Of a stretch of 64,000 nt of DNA, positions 33,160-44,390 are shown piece by piece (positions within the stretch are counted from its first letter, which is position 1; each line of letters begins with the position of its first letter). The notes under the pieces are model-generated. The model worked only from the letters and a program-made list of their open reading frames with translations. It ran no database searches and was not told the origin of the DNA. The translations under genes and the position numbers were made by a program. Source of the DNA: Protopterus annectens (lineage: Eukaryota; Chordata; Ceratodontiformes; Protopteridae); the NCBI RefSeq assembly GCF_019279795.1, contig NC_056745.1:512600728-512664727 (forward strand), read 5' to 3'.

Positions 33160-33434
33160 GAATTTTAGATGCCAGACTATGAAAAAGCTGCTTGACTGTC
33201 TGCATACTTTTAACATTTAACCTAGTCTTTAGGACATCTCCTTGAGGAGTGGACCAGGACCAAAAAGGACTTTCCTTTATCCAAAGGCACCTAGAGGATT
33301 CTCAGTCAGATATCACAGAGGCTATTTTCAAGCACGACAACCACAAATACCTGACCTTGTTGCTGCCACATAGGGAATTTCCACTGTACCATAGCCACAG
33401 TTTGTGGAATGCCTTGCAGCCTGTGCTAACAGAA
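33160..33434 (-). pseudogene. Degenerate DIRS gag fragment
   Basis: Across frames the minus strand reads CGYGTVE, then KVLFGPGPLLKEMS and KSMQTVKQLFHSLASKIQ. These align with the CGYDALEA, VLFGTNAEDILRKM and KSMQTVKAFL blocks of D1 gag in the right order and spacing. It is an old relic, and D5a starts directly after it. Confidence 0.5.
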
Positions 33435-33765
33435 AGTACAGTTGTGTACACTAACAGAAATGTAGATGTTAGAGTGTATTCACTGTTGCAGTCATCACCT
33501 TTGGGAATATCCCTGCTGTGGTAACACTCGGCCAACCCAAATATCAGTCTCGATGTTTTTTTGTCGGCTGTAGTCTGTCGTCAGGTCGTCAGTGATATAA
33601 AGCAAGGCAGACAACTTCATTACATCAGTTTTTCTTGCCCTAACCCATCAGAAGCATAAGGAGTTAAGGAAAAGTGGTCCCAGTGGCAAAACGCCACCAT
33701 GGAAAGCTTATAGCCCCCTAGTGGAAGACACTATATGGGGGATGGAGAGGGAGAAACCAGGACTG

Positions 33766-33890
33766 CAACAGTGAATACACTCGAACATCTACATTATGGT
33801 AAGTGTACACTACATTACGGTAAGTGTACACAACTGTACCATGTTCTTTATGTTTCACTGCTTCAGTCATCCCCTATGGGAAGATTCCCA
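33766..33890. repeat. ICR of D5a with an internal short duplication
   Basis: GTGAATACACTCGAACATC ... TATGGTAAGTGTACAC is followed by a partial repeat (TACATTACGGTAAGTGTACAC) before AACTGTAC, then C-ATGTTCTTTATGTTTCAC. The second half matches the D5a tail at 51055-51094 in reverse complement. Confidence 0.65.
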
Positions 33891-33929
33891 AAGCTGAGGA
33901 GAGGGGTGAAGGATAGCTTAAGAGTCTTA

Positions 33930-35010
33930 GGCATGGGTCAGGAGGCCCTGCAGAACTGCAGAGGCAAACCGTGCCCTAGACTTAGAAAAAGCTTTGTAAA
34001 GCCACGGACAGAGTTCAAGGTGACAGCTTCCAAGATGCTCCAAGTGGGGACTCCGAGGAAGGCTGCGGAAGTGGAGGCTGCCCTAATGGAATGGGTATGG
34101 ACAGACTTGGCGGGGTTCCCATGTAGTCTGCAGCAGAAATGGATACGGTGTGCTATCCATTTGGAAATGGTTCGTTTGGAAATGGGCTTCCCCTCTGCCC
34201 CAGGGGCAAAGCTGACAAGTAGTGGGTCTGTTTTTCTGAATGGTTTAGTGTGGTCCAGATAGTATCAGAGTTCTCTGTGCACGTCTGGCGAGTGTAGAAT
34301 TCTTTCCCCCTTGTTTTGAGGGTTGGGAAAGAAGGTTGGTAGGTGTATGACCTGGTTGAGGGTCACATCAGATACCACCTTGGACATAAAGGAGGGATTA
34401 AGTCCTCTGGGAGACCTTGTCTGCATGGAAAATGAAGGGCTCAACAGCCATGAGAGCCTGAAGTTCTGATACCCTTCTGGCTGAGGTGATAGCTAGTAAG
34501 AAGGCAGTCTTCCATGTGAGGTATTTTAATTCGGCAGAAAAAGCAGGTTCGAAAGGAGGTAAGGTTATTTTTTCTAGAATATAATTCAGGTCCCAGGATG
34601 GCATGGGAGGCCTTCTGGGAGGTCTGATATTAAGAAGCCCCTCTGAGGAATTGCTTAATCAAAGGATGAGAGAACAGGGGTGGGTCTGAATCGTAATGGG
34701 TAGAAATGGCACAGGCATGGATTTTAATAGAAAAAAAAAAAAAAGAGGCCACTAGTGAGCAACTCAGCTAGGTAATCCAAGACAAGAGGAATGGAAGGAT
34801 GGGAGGTACTGGCCCCCTTTGGACTGGTTCCAGGAGCAGAATCTTCCATTTCTCTGCATACGATTTTCTGGTGCTGGGCCTTCTGGCCTCTGTGATGTCT
34901 AGGACCAGTTTGCTTAAGAGGGACTCCTTGCTGGCTTTTAAGGTATAAGCCATGCTGAAAGATGAAGTCTGGGTGCAGTATCTTCCCCCTCACCTGGGTC
35001 ATGAGGTCTG
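33930..35010 (-). pseudogene. D5a tyrosine recombinase remnant
   Basis: Readable blocks are SARRVSELQALMAVEPF (34604-34398), ITEARRPSTRKSYAEKW (34953-34768) and LLTSGLFFFFFY where an A-run (34730-34744) destroyed the frame. The catalytic C-terminus at 33930-34260 is frameshifted. Confidence 0.6.
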
Positions 35011-36800
35011 AGATCAGGGGAAGCTGCTTGGGGGAATGTAAGGTTAGGTTGCACAGTAAGGGGTACAAATGCTGTCTGGGGCAATCTGGAGCAATGAGGA
35101 TGGCCTTTGGTCTCTCCTCCCTTATTCTGATCAGTACCTTGTGAATAAGGGGCAGGGGAGTGAAGGCGTACACAGAGGGAGTCCCCAGGGGAAGATCAAG
35201 GCATCCACCTTCCATGCTAGGAGGTGATACTCCCTGGTACAGAACTTTTGCTGCTGGTGGTTGAGGTACGAGGCAAAGAGATCCACTTCTGGAGTCCCCC
35301 ACTCCAGAGTGATTTGCAGAAAGATTTCCATGTGAAGCTGCCATTCACGGGGCTCCAGTAACTCTCTGCTTAGGTGGTCTGCCAGAGTGCTGTTGACTCC
35401 TGGTAGGTATTGGGCAATTAGGTGTAGACCCATGGAGGTGGCTGTAAGTCAGAGGCTCATGGCTAACCTACACAGGGGGCAAGATTGGGTTCCCCAGTTT
35501 GTGGACATACCACATTACTGTGGTACTGTGTTTTTATAAGCAGAACCCCTGGCCTGAGTTTGGGTTTGAAGTACGTCAGAGCCTTTAGTGGTGCCATTTC
35601 TTTCTGAATGATGTGCAAGTGAAGCTGCTGGGCATCCCAAACACGCTGGATGCACCCGCCTGCTAGGTGAGCGCCTCAAGCAATGTCTGAGGCATCAGTG
35701 GTGTGGTCTGGCTGGAAGGGTGGAGAATGAAGGGAAGACCCTTGTTCCTGGCACAGGCCTTTGCCCACCAGAGAAACTCAGCCCGTATACATGGGATCAG
35801 AGGGAGAGGGGCCTCTAGAGACAGAGTGCTGGCACCAAAGGTTTTTTAAATACCACTGAAGTTGTCATGTGAAGCCTGCCCAGGGGAATGAGAAGGATGC
35901 AAGATGCCATGTATCCCAGGGCTTGTAGGAATTTCCTCGCAGTGAGGGGACTTTTGGAAGTCAGTTGGGTAGAGAGGCAGGAAAGCTCTGCTCTTCTGGG
36001 GATAGGAAGTCCATTTAGGATGCTGACTACCTCAGCTCCCAAGAAAATAATCCTCCTGGTGGGATTTTGTTTTGATTTCTTCTTGTTGACAGTGAACCGT
36101 ACAGAAGTTAAAGTGATTTGACAAAGAAAGTCCTGGAGCAGCTTTCCTTTGCACTCTGAATGAGGCAGTCATCCAGGTAAGGTCAATTCTGTATACTTCT
36201 CTGTCTGAAGAATGCTATGGCTGGTGCCAAGCATTTGGTAAACACTCTGGGAGCAGTAGACAAGCCAAAGGGCAGCGCAGGGAACTGAAAGTGCTGCGAA
36301 TCTGCTCTGAAGTGCAGGAATTTTCTGCATGATTCCCTGATGAGAATGTGGAGGTAGGCATCTATTAGGTCTTGGGTCACTACTCAGGCATTTTTTGTTA
36401 GCATTTTTTTGTTAGCATAGGCAGCAGCTGCTGCAGTTCGCATTTTTAATCTGGGGATGACCAGGAGACGTTCAGAATGGAAAGACCCAGCATTGGGCGC
36501 CAAGTGCCCTCTTTTCTGGGAACTAGGAAAAGTCTGGAATAAAAGCCTTTGCCTGTTTGATCTGAGGGGAAAGGTTCTACTGCCCCCTGGGATATGAGTT
36601 TGGACCCGTTTCAATGCCTCTGCCCACTGATTTGGAGGCAAGTCTGGGTACCCCTCTTGGAATAGGGAGTTCGCTGAAAGAGAATGTGTATCCCTGAGAA
36701 ATGATTTTTAAGGCCCACTGGTCCTTTGTTACAGAAAGCCAATTGACTTTGAAAAGGGAAAGCCTTCCTCCTAGTTTTTGATGAGAGAGGGGGAGGGGAA
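34960..36800 (-). pseudogene. D5a ORF2 remnant: RT, RNase H, MT-like module
   Basis: MT-like: EVDLFASYLNHQQQKFCTRE and ILIAPDCPRQHLYPLL (35433-34960). RT: DLIDAYLHILIRESCRKFL and ALPFGLSTAPRVFTKCLAP (36380-36183), then the LTARKFLQALGYMASCILL thumb (36042-35815). The YLDD segment near 36165 is disrupted by small indels. It is not functional. Confidence 0.6.
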
Positions 36801-37450
36801 GACATTGAGTGTTTGCACAGAAGGTTGGCTTAGAACTCCCTGCCTTAACGGAAGTGGTCCAATGTTTGCTTCTCTACTGGCCCTGGGAAAGGGGCCTGGA
36901 TGGTCTGTCCCTGCGGGGATTACCCTGGCCCTGACTGCTATGTGCAGGGAAGGACCAGAGCTTAGAGGAAAGTTTCAACTGAATCTTGGAAATTGAACTT
37001 GAAAGAAATATTTTACTGTTTGCATAGATTTTCTGTGTCTTCGATCTTTTTAAGCACCTCTTCTGCTTTTTCCCCCAAAAAAGCGCCCCTTATCTAGGGC
37101 TGCATCAATAAGTTTAGACTTGACATGATAAGGGAGAGGTTGTTCCTTCAGCCATGCAGGTCTCCCAACAGATCCTGTCACTGCTGCCCTGCTAGAAGCT
37201 TCTAGGGCGTCATATCCACAATGCAATGAGTATTTGGCCACTTGACAAGCAGAGTGCAGTAAATCTGCTCTTTGGCACTGGCACAGTCAGGAAAGGTAGC
37301 AATATTCTGTTTTAATTGTTCCAAACATTTGATATTTTGACATATGGAACCGACAACAGAGTGCTCCGATAACTAAGATTGCAGGTGTACACTTTTACCC
37401 CATCTGTCCAGAACTCTGGAGTCCTTGTCAGAAGAGGATTCTTGGCAGAA
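36760..37450 (-). pseudogene. D5a gag, C-terminal part
   Basis: Blocks YSLHCGYDALEASSRAAVTG, GRPAWLKEQPLPYHVKSKL and a KGRFFGGK segment mark the conserved gag core (37241-37050). It is cut at 37450 by D1b within the segment before the core (left flank GATTCTTGGCAGAA) and continues at 43013. Confidence 0.6.
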
Positions 37451-37618
37451 AGTACAGTTTTGTACCTACCATAAATGTAGATGTTCGAGTGCTAATACAG
37501 CTGCAGTAATCGCAGATGGGTTTTCTGCCGTCAGGCGGTCCCTCGGTCGGCCGAATTCCAAAGTCTTGGTCCGGCGTCGGTTGTCGTTGCGTTCTCTTCT
37601 GACGTCAGTGAGGCCAGA

Positions 37619-37627
37619 GTATATAAG
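37619..37627 (+). promoter_or_regulatory. TATA box in the left ITR of D1b
   Basis: GTATATAAG followed by GACACAGCCGACGCCATG is the mirror of the right-ITR promoter. Here it points into the 3' end of the element, antisense to the YR. Confidence 0.5.
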
Positions 37628-37858
37628 ACACAGCCGACGCCATGTTCTTCAGTCTTTCTTGCCCCAGATGTCAGGTGCCCCCCGAAAGAAGGCAATACAT
37701 AAATTATGCTTATATGAGTATACATGTAATGCAATATAATCCAAAAACAGCGGTTGCAAGCAAATAAACCTTAGAAGGATAACCCAGTCAGGCTGTATGA
37801 AGAGGTTGTTAGGCCCCATGCCTTTACCAAGTGGGGAAGGAGGGAGGGAAACCTGTAC

Positions 37859-37946
37859 TGCAGCTATTAGCACTCGAACATTTACGGTAGGTACGAAACT
37901 GTACTATGTTCATCGTGCATACAGCTGCAGTAATCACAGATGGGTA
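37859..37946. repeat. ICR of D1b
   Basis: CTATTAGCACTCGAAC to ACGAAACTGTAC, then T, then ATGTTCATCGTGCATACAG and CTGCAGTAATCACAGATGGG. It joins complements of both termini. Confidence 0.8.
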
Positions 37947-37978
37947 GAATCCCAAAGTTACGCACAGGGTGGTAGGTA

Positions 37979-39030
37979 CTAGGAGGAACTGGGTTGAGCC
38001 AGAATGCCCTGCAAAACAGCAGTGGCAAATCCTGCTCTTGTTCTGGAATATAAAGGCAGGTGGTAGTGTATTGTGAAGGTATGTACAGAACTCCAAGTGG
38101 CTGCCTCCAGAATATCTTTGGTAGGAACTCCTCTGAGGAAGGCTGTAGAGGTAGCTGTGGCCCTGGTGGAGTGTGATCTGATACCTGTAGGAACAGATTT
38201 CCCATGATAGGAATAACAAAACCGTATGCAGTGGCCTATCCACTTTGAAATAGTCTGCTTGGAAAATGGCTTCCCTTGAACAATACAGCATAGGACACAG
38301 AGTTGTTCTGATTTCCTGAAGGACTTTGTTCTGTCCAAATAGTAACGTAGCTGCCTATGGATGTCTAAGGAATGTAGCAGACTTTCCCCTTTGTTTTGAG
38401 GATTGGGGTAAAAGGTAGGAAGGTGTATGGCTTGATTTAAAGCTACCCTAGATACCACTTTAGGCATAAATGATGGGTTGGTGCGAAGGGAGACCCTGTC
38501 CTGATGGAAAATGAGAAAGGGCTGCACCGCCATGAGGGCCTGTAATTCCGAAACTCTACAAGCTGAAGTGATAGCCAGAAGGAAGGCAGTTTTCCAGGAC
38601 AAATATTGCAAATCTGTTGAGGCAGCTGGTTCAAAAGGAGGCAATGTTAATTTTTCTAGTATGTAATTAAGATCCCAGGCTGGTATTGGTTGTTTCCTTG
38701 GTGGTCTAATATTCTTAGCCCCTCTGAGGAACTGTCGTAAGAGTGGGTGAGAAAATAAAGGGGGATCCGTGTTGTATTCTGCAGAAATAGCTGAGGCATG
38801 GATTTTTATGGAAGAAAATGAAAGTCCACTGTTCAGCAGCTCAGCTAGATACTGTAATACCTGAGGCAAGTTCAGTTTTCTAGGGTCCTGGCCTTTTTCG
38901 CATTCCAAGAACAAAACCGCTTCCATTTTGCGGAGTAAGCTTTTCTAGTAGATGGTCTTCTGGCCTCCAAAATGACATCCTGCACCTCCTTGGAGAGTAG
39001 GGTCTGTTCTGGTGTTAAGGAATTTTCCAT
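37979..39030 (-). pseudogene. D1b tyrosine recombinase (ORF3), one frameshift
   Basis: The ATG at 39030 (MENSLTPEQTLLSKEV) overlaps the ORF2 stop at 39015 by 16 bases. The arm domain (VILEARRPSTRKAYSAKW) is in frame to about 38900, where one missing base shifts to the frame 38926-37979. That frame holds SACRVSELQAL, with the catalytic Arg kept and the preceding Arg changed to Cys, then HSTRATATSTAF, ATWSSVHTFTIHYHL (Trp and Tyr kept) and the end QPSSS. It is close to repairable by eye but is not functional as read. Confidence 0.8.
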
Positions 39031-41226
39031 GCAGCGAGATTGAGTGCTTTCAGCTGACTGTGGAGAGTTTTGTAACTGTGCTGAGTCAGCAGAAGTGGCA
39101 TTAGAGGCAGGGACCAGAGAGGAGTATGTGTTAGGCTCCTCAGCAATGGGTACCAGTGCTGCCTTGGCCAATCTGGAGCAATCAGTATCATCTTCGGTCT
39201 GTCTGCTCTTGCTTTCAAAAGTACCTTGGGCAGAAGAGGCAGAGGTGGGAATGCGTAAACTGTCCATGCTGTCCAACTGAATGAAAGGGCGTCCACTCTC
39301 CAGGCCTTTGGATGAAAGGTCCTCGAACAAAACTTTTCCAATTGATGATTCCTGTGAGAGGCAAAAAGATCTATGTCTGGCCTCCCCCACACTTGGGTTA
39401 TTTCTGCAAACTCCTGCGGATGTAACTTCCATTCGTGTGGATCTGTCATTTCTGCTTAATTTGTCTGCCAGTGTGTTTTCCAATCCTGGCAGGTACTGTG
39501 CTTGAAGTTCGATTTGCCATTCCAGAGCCAAGTTCCAAAGGGTCATGGCTAGTCTGCACAAGGGGTATGAATGTGTTCCTCCTTGTTTGTTTATGTACCA
39601 CATTACTGTGGTGTTGTCTGTTCTTATGAGTAATTGTCCTGGATGCAGGAAGTCCTTGAAAGCTGTAATTGCATTTATTACTGCTAGCATTTCTTTTTGA
39701 TTGATGTGGAGGTGCTTTTCTTTTTGGGACCATTTGCCCTGGATGCACCTGTCCGTCATGTGCGCCCCCCAAGCGTAATCTGAGGCGCCTGTTGTGATAG
39801 CTTGCTCTGCTTGTGGCTTGCAGAATGGGAGGCCTGTGTTTGCTTGACATGCTTGGGCCCACCATAGAAATTCCTTTTGCAAACATGGGATTATTGGTAG
39901 TATTGTTTCCAAACTGTGACTGTGTTGAGACCATAGGTTTTTTAGGTACCACTGAAGTTTCCTCATATGCATCTTTGCAAATGGGATTAAAAGAATGCAA
40001 GATGCCATGAATCCCAGAGCCTGCAGGATTTTCCTTGCAGTAAGCCTGGTACTTTTTGCTAGTATTTTGAAGTACTGAGATAGTTGCCCTTGTTTTTCTG
40101 GCGTAAGATAGGCCATCTGGGTGTTTGTGTCCAAGTTGGCACCCAGGAAGGTTATTTTCTGAGATGGTGTTAGCCTTGATTTCTCTTTGTTGATTGTGTA
40201 TCCCAGAGCATGCAATAGCAGTGTCACATATGTCAGATGTTCCAGAAGTATGTGCTTGCTGTCCGCTTGGATCAGGCAGTCGTCCAAATAAGGGTAAATT
40301 TGTATCCCTTGAAGTCTGCAGTAGGCAATCACTGATGCCAGGCACTTTGTGAATACTCTGGGCGCAGTAGATAAGCCAAAGGGCAATGCAGAGAATTGAT
40401 AGTGGATTGAACCTGCAAGAAATCTGAGGTATCTTCTGCAGCTTTGTCTGATTGGGACATGCAGGTATGCCTCCTTGAGGTCCAATGTTACCAGCCAAAA
40501 CTCCTTGCCCAGCATGGGAAAAAGTTGCTGTAATGTGAGCATCTTGAATTTTGGTACGAGTAGAAATGTGTTTAGGATGGATAAGTCCAAAATGGGTCTC
40601 CAGTCGGTTCCTTTCCTTGGTACCAGAAAAAGCCTTGAATAAAAACCTTGACCTTGTCCGTGAGAAGGTACCTCTTGAATAGCTCTCATGCTTAAGAGCT
40701 TTGAAATTTGTAGTTGTGCCTCTGCCCTTTGATTCTGTGGCAGGTTTGGCATGCCTTTCATTTTTGGAAGAGTGTGGAAATGAAATTTGTAGCCTCTGTT
40801 TATAATGTCCAGGATCCATTTGTCTGTTGTGACAATATGCCAATTGTTTGCAAATAATGCTAGCTTTCCTCCTAAAGGTGCTGCCAGCTGAGACGCGCTT
40901 GGCATGGAAATGAGGGAGTCATTGGGTTTGCTTCCTGTATTGTTGTGCACTGTCCTCGCCACCTCTTGGTGCTGGAGTTTGCCATTGTCGTCCTCTATAT
41001 GATCCTTGTGATTGCCCTCTGCCCCTTGTGCATCTGTATCTACCTCTTTGGGGCTGGTCAGTGGCTGGAAAGGACCAGTTCTTTGAAGGCCAATTTCTGC
41101 TAAAATGTGGTGGTTGGACCTGGAAAAAAGTTTTGACAGTTTGCATGGATTTGGCTTTTTCTTCCATTTTCCGTAATATGTCCTCAGCATTAGTACCAAA
41201 CAGCACATCCTTTTGTAAAGGAGCAT
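39015..41226 (-). pseudogene. D1b ORF2: RT, RNase H, MT-like module
   Basis: A single frame of 784 codons covers pre-RT, RT and RNase H. RT motifs are PRKGTDWRPILDLS, VTLDLKEAYLHVPIRQ, ALPFGLSTAPRVFTK and YPYLDDCLIQAD (near 40300). RNase H has NQKEMLAV, IRTDNTTVMWYIN and LADKLSRN, but its first catalytic Asp is Gly (AITTGASDYAWGAH). A 2-nt deletion near 39448 puts the MT-like module (39449-39015; DPHEWKLHPQ, DIDLFASHRNHQLEKFCS) in another frame. ORF2 begins inside gag in a different frame, so its expression probably needs frameshifting, reinitiation or a second start. Confidence 0.8.
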
Positions 41227-42700
41227 CTAGAAGTTTAGCTTTCACATGATCAGGCAAGTTTTGTTCTCTAAGCCAAGCATGTCTGTGAATGACTGATCCC
41301 GTAGCAGCCACTCTACTTGAAGCCTCTAGGACATCATAACCACATTGTAAAGTGTGTTTACCCACTTGCTCTGCACAATGCATCATATCCTGTAACTCCT
41401 TTAAATCTGGTTGTTCAGGTTGAGACATTTTGTTCCTTAATTGTGATAACAGGAACTGTTGATATTTAAGCATATGAAACTGACAATTTAAGGCCCTCAT
41501 GGCTAGGGTGGCCGAGGTATATACCTTTTTACCCCACCTTTCTAAAGATCTTGATTCCCCTCCTGCAGGAAGTGGATTCTTGGCAGTGGAGGCCTTCAAT
41601 CCCTTGGGGCCTTGTGAAATGGCTTCAGGGTCAGCATTATGGCTTTTGAAGAGAAATTGGTGAGAGCTGGGTACTCTGTAATACCCATCAGGTTTGACTG
41701 GTGCAGGAGGCAGAGAATCCGGGTTAAGGCACACCTCCGAATAGACATCATCCAGTATGTCCAAAACAGGGGGTATAGCCAGAGGTCTGTGTTGAGGTAA
41801 CAAAAGAAATTCCTCAAGTCTTTTCTTGGAATCTGAAAAGTCTTGGCCTTCCCAATGGAAGTGTTCCCTCAAGGTGTGCAAGGTTTCCCCAAAGGAAAAA
41901 TCCTCAGGAGGGGATACAGAAGGGATGGACTGTTCTGCATCCGAATCCTCAAAAGGAGAGTAAGAGTGTTCCTCTGCATCAGAATGTTCTGATAAAATGG
42001 ATCCCTGATCAGAAGAGGGGGAATCTTCCTCCACTCTGGGTCTCTTGTCTGGAGGGGGTTGAGAACTTCTGATAAGAGTAATTAAATCCTCAGCCATTTT
42101 AAGCATCTGTTTTTTAGGTATGGGACCTGGAGATGGGCCCTGTGCAACAGGCCTCGTGGGATGCCTGGCTGCTTTGGATTTAGTAAAGGCCTTAATTGAA
42201 AAAGAAGATGAGGGCCTAAATACACCATGGGTGGAGGTGGACCTGTCCACATTAGTAGGCTCAACATTAGCAAAGGCTTTGGTTGTAGTCTGGGAAAGGG
42301 CCGAGGTCCCAGCGGTCTCGGGTACAGAGGACACCGCCAAAGGAGTGTCGTCGGTAGTCAGGGACTGCAAAGGCATCTCGCTGAGAACCGGACCACGTGT
42401 AGCCTGTTTTGGCGTGGTGTCGGCGGGGACCGCAGGCCTCGCGTGTCAGTCCTTTTCCTTGCGTTTTTTGGACAACATGGTAGTCAGAGTGTCCGACGAC
42501 ATTTTATAATCAAAAGCTTTACCAAAGTAGTGTTGGGCGAACTCCACCCGACGCTTAATAGTGCGTTTATTGAAGGTAGCGCAAAAGCGACAGACCGAGA
42601 CGTCGTGGTCTGGGCCCAAACAAGGTATGCAGAGGGAATGGAAATCCTTATGCGGTATTTGCTTCCCACAAGAAATACAATTATTAACTTTTTCTGACAT
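40919..42700 (-). pseudogene. D1b gag-like ORF1, single nonsense codon
   Basis: The frame of 594 codons runs from ATG at 42700 (MSEKVNNCISCGKQIPHK) to 40919. The only break is a TGA near 42446, where D1a has CGA (Arg), a CpG-type C-to-T change. The N-terminal cluster is C-x2-C..H..C-x2-C..HD..C-x2-C, followed by the KKRKEKD basic patch. The middle is Ser/Pro-rich with an acidic stretch, the core has CGYDVLEASSRVAATG, and the C-terminus is RG-rich (RGRGQSQGSYRGR). A nucleocapsid-like role is inferred from position and composition. Confidence 0.8.
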
Positions 42701-42866
42701 TGGTCTGAGGCAAGAAAAGTTTTCCCAACGGGGTACTTAGCTTTAATGAAGACTTCGGTTTCCAAAATTTTCGTAATTCAGGAGCTGGCCGACCGGCACT
42801 TGCAAACTGCTTCTGCTTCGAGCACCGCGCGGCAAAAAAGACTGGAGAACATGGCGTCGGCTGTGT

Positions 42867-42875
42867 CTTATATAC
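42867..42875 (-). promoter_or_regulatory. TATA box in the right ITR of D1b
   Basis: The minus strand reads GTATATAAG, then ACACAGCCGACGCCATG. The ATG in the last motif opens a 24-codon upstream ORF before the gag start at 42700. Confidence 0.55.
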
Positions 42876-43012
42876 TCTGGCCTCACTGACGTCAAAAGAG
42901 AAAGCGACAACAACCGACGCCGGACCAAGACTTTGGAATTCGGCCGACCGAGGGACCGCCTGACGGCAGAAAACCCATCTGTGATTACTGCAGCTGTATG
43001 CATGATGAACAT

Positions 43013-44114
43013 CTAGTCTTAGCTCCTTTAGGTCCCTGTGTAATGATCTCTGGGTCTGCAGCAGGATTCGGTACAGGTATTTGCGAGAATCCGGTACTCT
43101 GTAGTGCCTGTCAGGTTTACTAAAGCAGGAGGGAGGGCGTCAGGGGCCAAGCTGGATTCATGGAAATTATAACCCACCACTCCTAAAATTAACTAAACTA
43201 AGTCTTTTCTTAGACTGTAGGAAGTCCTGAGATTCCCATTAGAAATGTTCCCTGAGGAAGTAAAGGGTTTTCCCAAAGGAAAAATCCTCTGGAGGGAAGG
43301 CAGAAGGGACGGATTCCTCTGCATCTGAATTGTCAATCAGTTAAAGGATGCTGTTCCTCCAATAACAGAATAGTCAGATTCCTCAGAATCCTGTTCGGTC
43401 AATTTCTGGGGAAGGGTGCCTTTTCCTTTTACTAGTGGCCTGACTACCCATGGATAAGGAAGAAGAGATCCTCCGTCATTTTAAGTAATTGTGCTTGGGG
43501 TGGTGGAGCAGTAGAAAGAGGGTGGCTAGAAGCAGATTACCTAGGAGTGGCCTGGCTTCTAGGCCTGAGAGAATCAGTCTGTCTGACAAACGGTAGTCAG
43601 ATGCGAAGACGTCATTTTTTGTCTAGATTCGGTAGTGCGAAAGTCCTCTTTGGAAGCCAGTGCCTAGGTCGCAGCTCCGGTCCCAACCAAGGGAGAGACA
43701 GCCAAAGGCTCGGAAGACTAAGATTTCTGCTGCATGCCGGACTCCGAAAGGCTCTCGGTAGGGGCCTGCGTAGATATCGAATCGGGCATTAGAGGCTGAG
43801 AAAGCGCCTCACTGAATTCTGGAAAACTGACGACCTGCTTAGCAGTAGCATCAACGGAAGGCTTAGCTTTGTGTGGTCTATCTTTATATCTATGCTTTTT
43901 CGGAATGTCCACAGATTGCTGGCAGACTGATGCCATATCTGAATGCGAAGACTGAACACAAATAACGGTCTACAAAAACAGCTCTACGCTGAATGTTTCT
44001 CGCATTAAAGAGGGCACAGAACCGGCAACAGGGCCTAAACAAGTGACGCAGTAAGAATGGAGGTCTCTGAGTGGGATCTGCTTTCCACAGGTGAGACTAT
44101 TAACTTTCAGACAT
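43013..44114 (-). pseudogene. D5a gag, N-terminal part
   Basis: The start is at 44114, but the Cys cluster is shortened and frameshifted (the GCCTAAACAAGTGACGCAGT region encodes its C-x2-C). A Ser/Thr/Pro-rich section reads in several frames, e.g. 43936-43718 with SVDIPKKHRYKDRPH. It is a heavily decayed copy. Confidence 0.55.
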
Positions 44115-44390
44115 CGGTTAGTGCAAGAAAAAAGGACCCCCAACAGGGTACAAGTTTTTTACAACTTTACAAGTTTTCAGTTGAAATTCAACTTCTGTTA
44201 GAAACCAATCGGCACTTGTGTGAACTGCTTCTGCTACGGGCTCCACAGCAACAAAGACTAATGTAATGGTGTTGGCTGCCTTACTTCATAGCAGTGACGA
44301 CCTGACGTCAGACTACATGCGATTGCAGCCGATGCAAAAAAAAACTACTCTGGTATTAAGGCCGGCCGAGAGCTACCAATGCAGGGATAA
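43013..44390 (-). mobile_element. D5a, second segment (gag N-terminus, leader, part of right ITR)
   Basis: D5a gag resumes after D1b with CTAGTCTTAGCTCC and continues to a gag start at 44114. The leader (CCCCCAACAGGGTAC at about 44139) and an ITR cut at GCAGGGATA (44390) follow. The missing ITR end is at 51055-51094. Confidence 0.7.

Larger units (their letters stand above)
33435..37450 (-). mobile_element. DIRS element D5a, first segment
   Basis: This is a diverged family. The left terminus AGTACAGTTGTGTACAC is at 33435; the ITR runs to about 33640 and the ICR is at about 33766-33890. Degenerate ORF3, ORF2 and the C-terminal part of gag follow. It is split at 37450 by D1b, resumes at 43013-44390, is split again by D3c, and ends at 51055-51094. 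Net length is about 5.4 kb. Many indels mark it as older than its guests. Confidence 0.75.
37451..43012 (-). mobile_element. DIRS element D1b, full length, inserted in D5a gag
   Basis: This is a 5562-bp family D1 copy and the best reference in the window. The left terminus AGTACAGTTTTGTACC is at 37451 and the right terminus GATGAACAT ends at 43012. The ITR core of about 170 bp matches between 37498-37667 and 42831-43000 in inverted orientation. Next come the ICR (37859-37946), ORF3 (37979-39030), ORF2 (39015-41226), gag (40919-42700) and the leader. The coding lesions I find are few: a nonsense codon in gag, a 2-nt loss in ORF2, a 1-nt loss in ORF3 and an Asp-to-Gly in RNase H. Confidence 0.9.

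Noticed and set aside
33735..34262. Plus-strand ORF of 175 codons
   Set aside because: It spans the D5a ICR and the antisense of its YR. It has no homology to expected proteins and crosses repeat boundaries.
42227..42697. Long plus-strand ORFs opposite gag (42227-42697 and the matching 12004-12474, 156 codons each)
   Set aside because: They lie antisense to the gag N-terminus in two closely related D1 copies, so shared openness follows from shared sequence. Family D2 does not keep them, and no domain is recognisable.
37451..43012. Classification as a Ty3/gypsy or BEL LTR retrotransposon
   Set aside because: There are no direct LTRs, no protease and no DDE integrase. Inverted terminal repeats, an ICR and a tyrosine recombinase are present instead.
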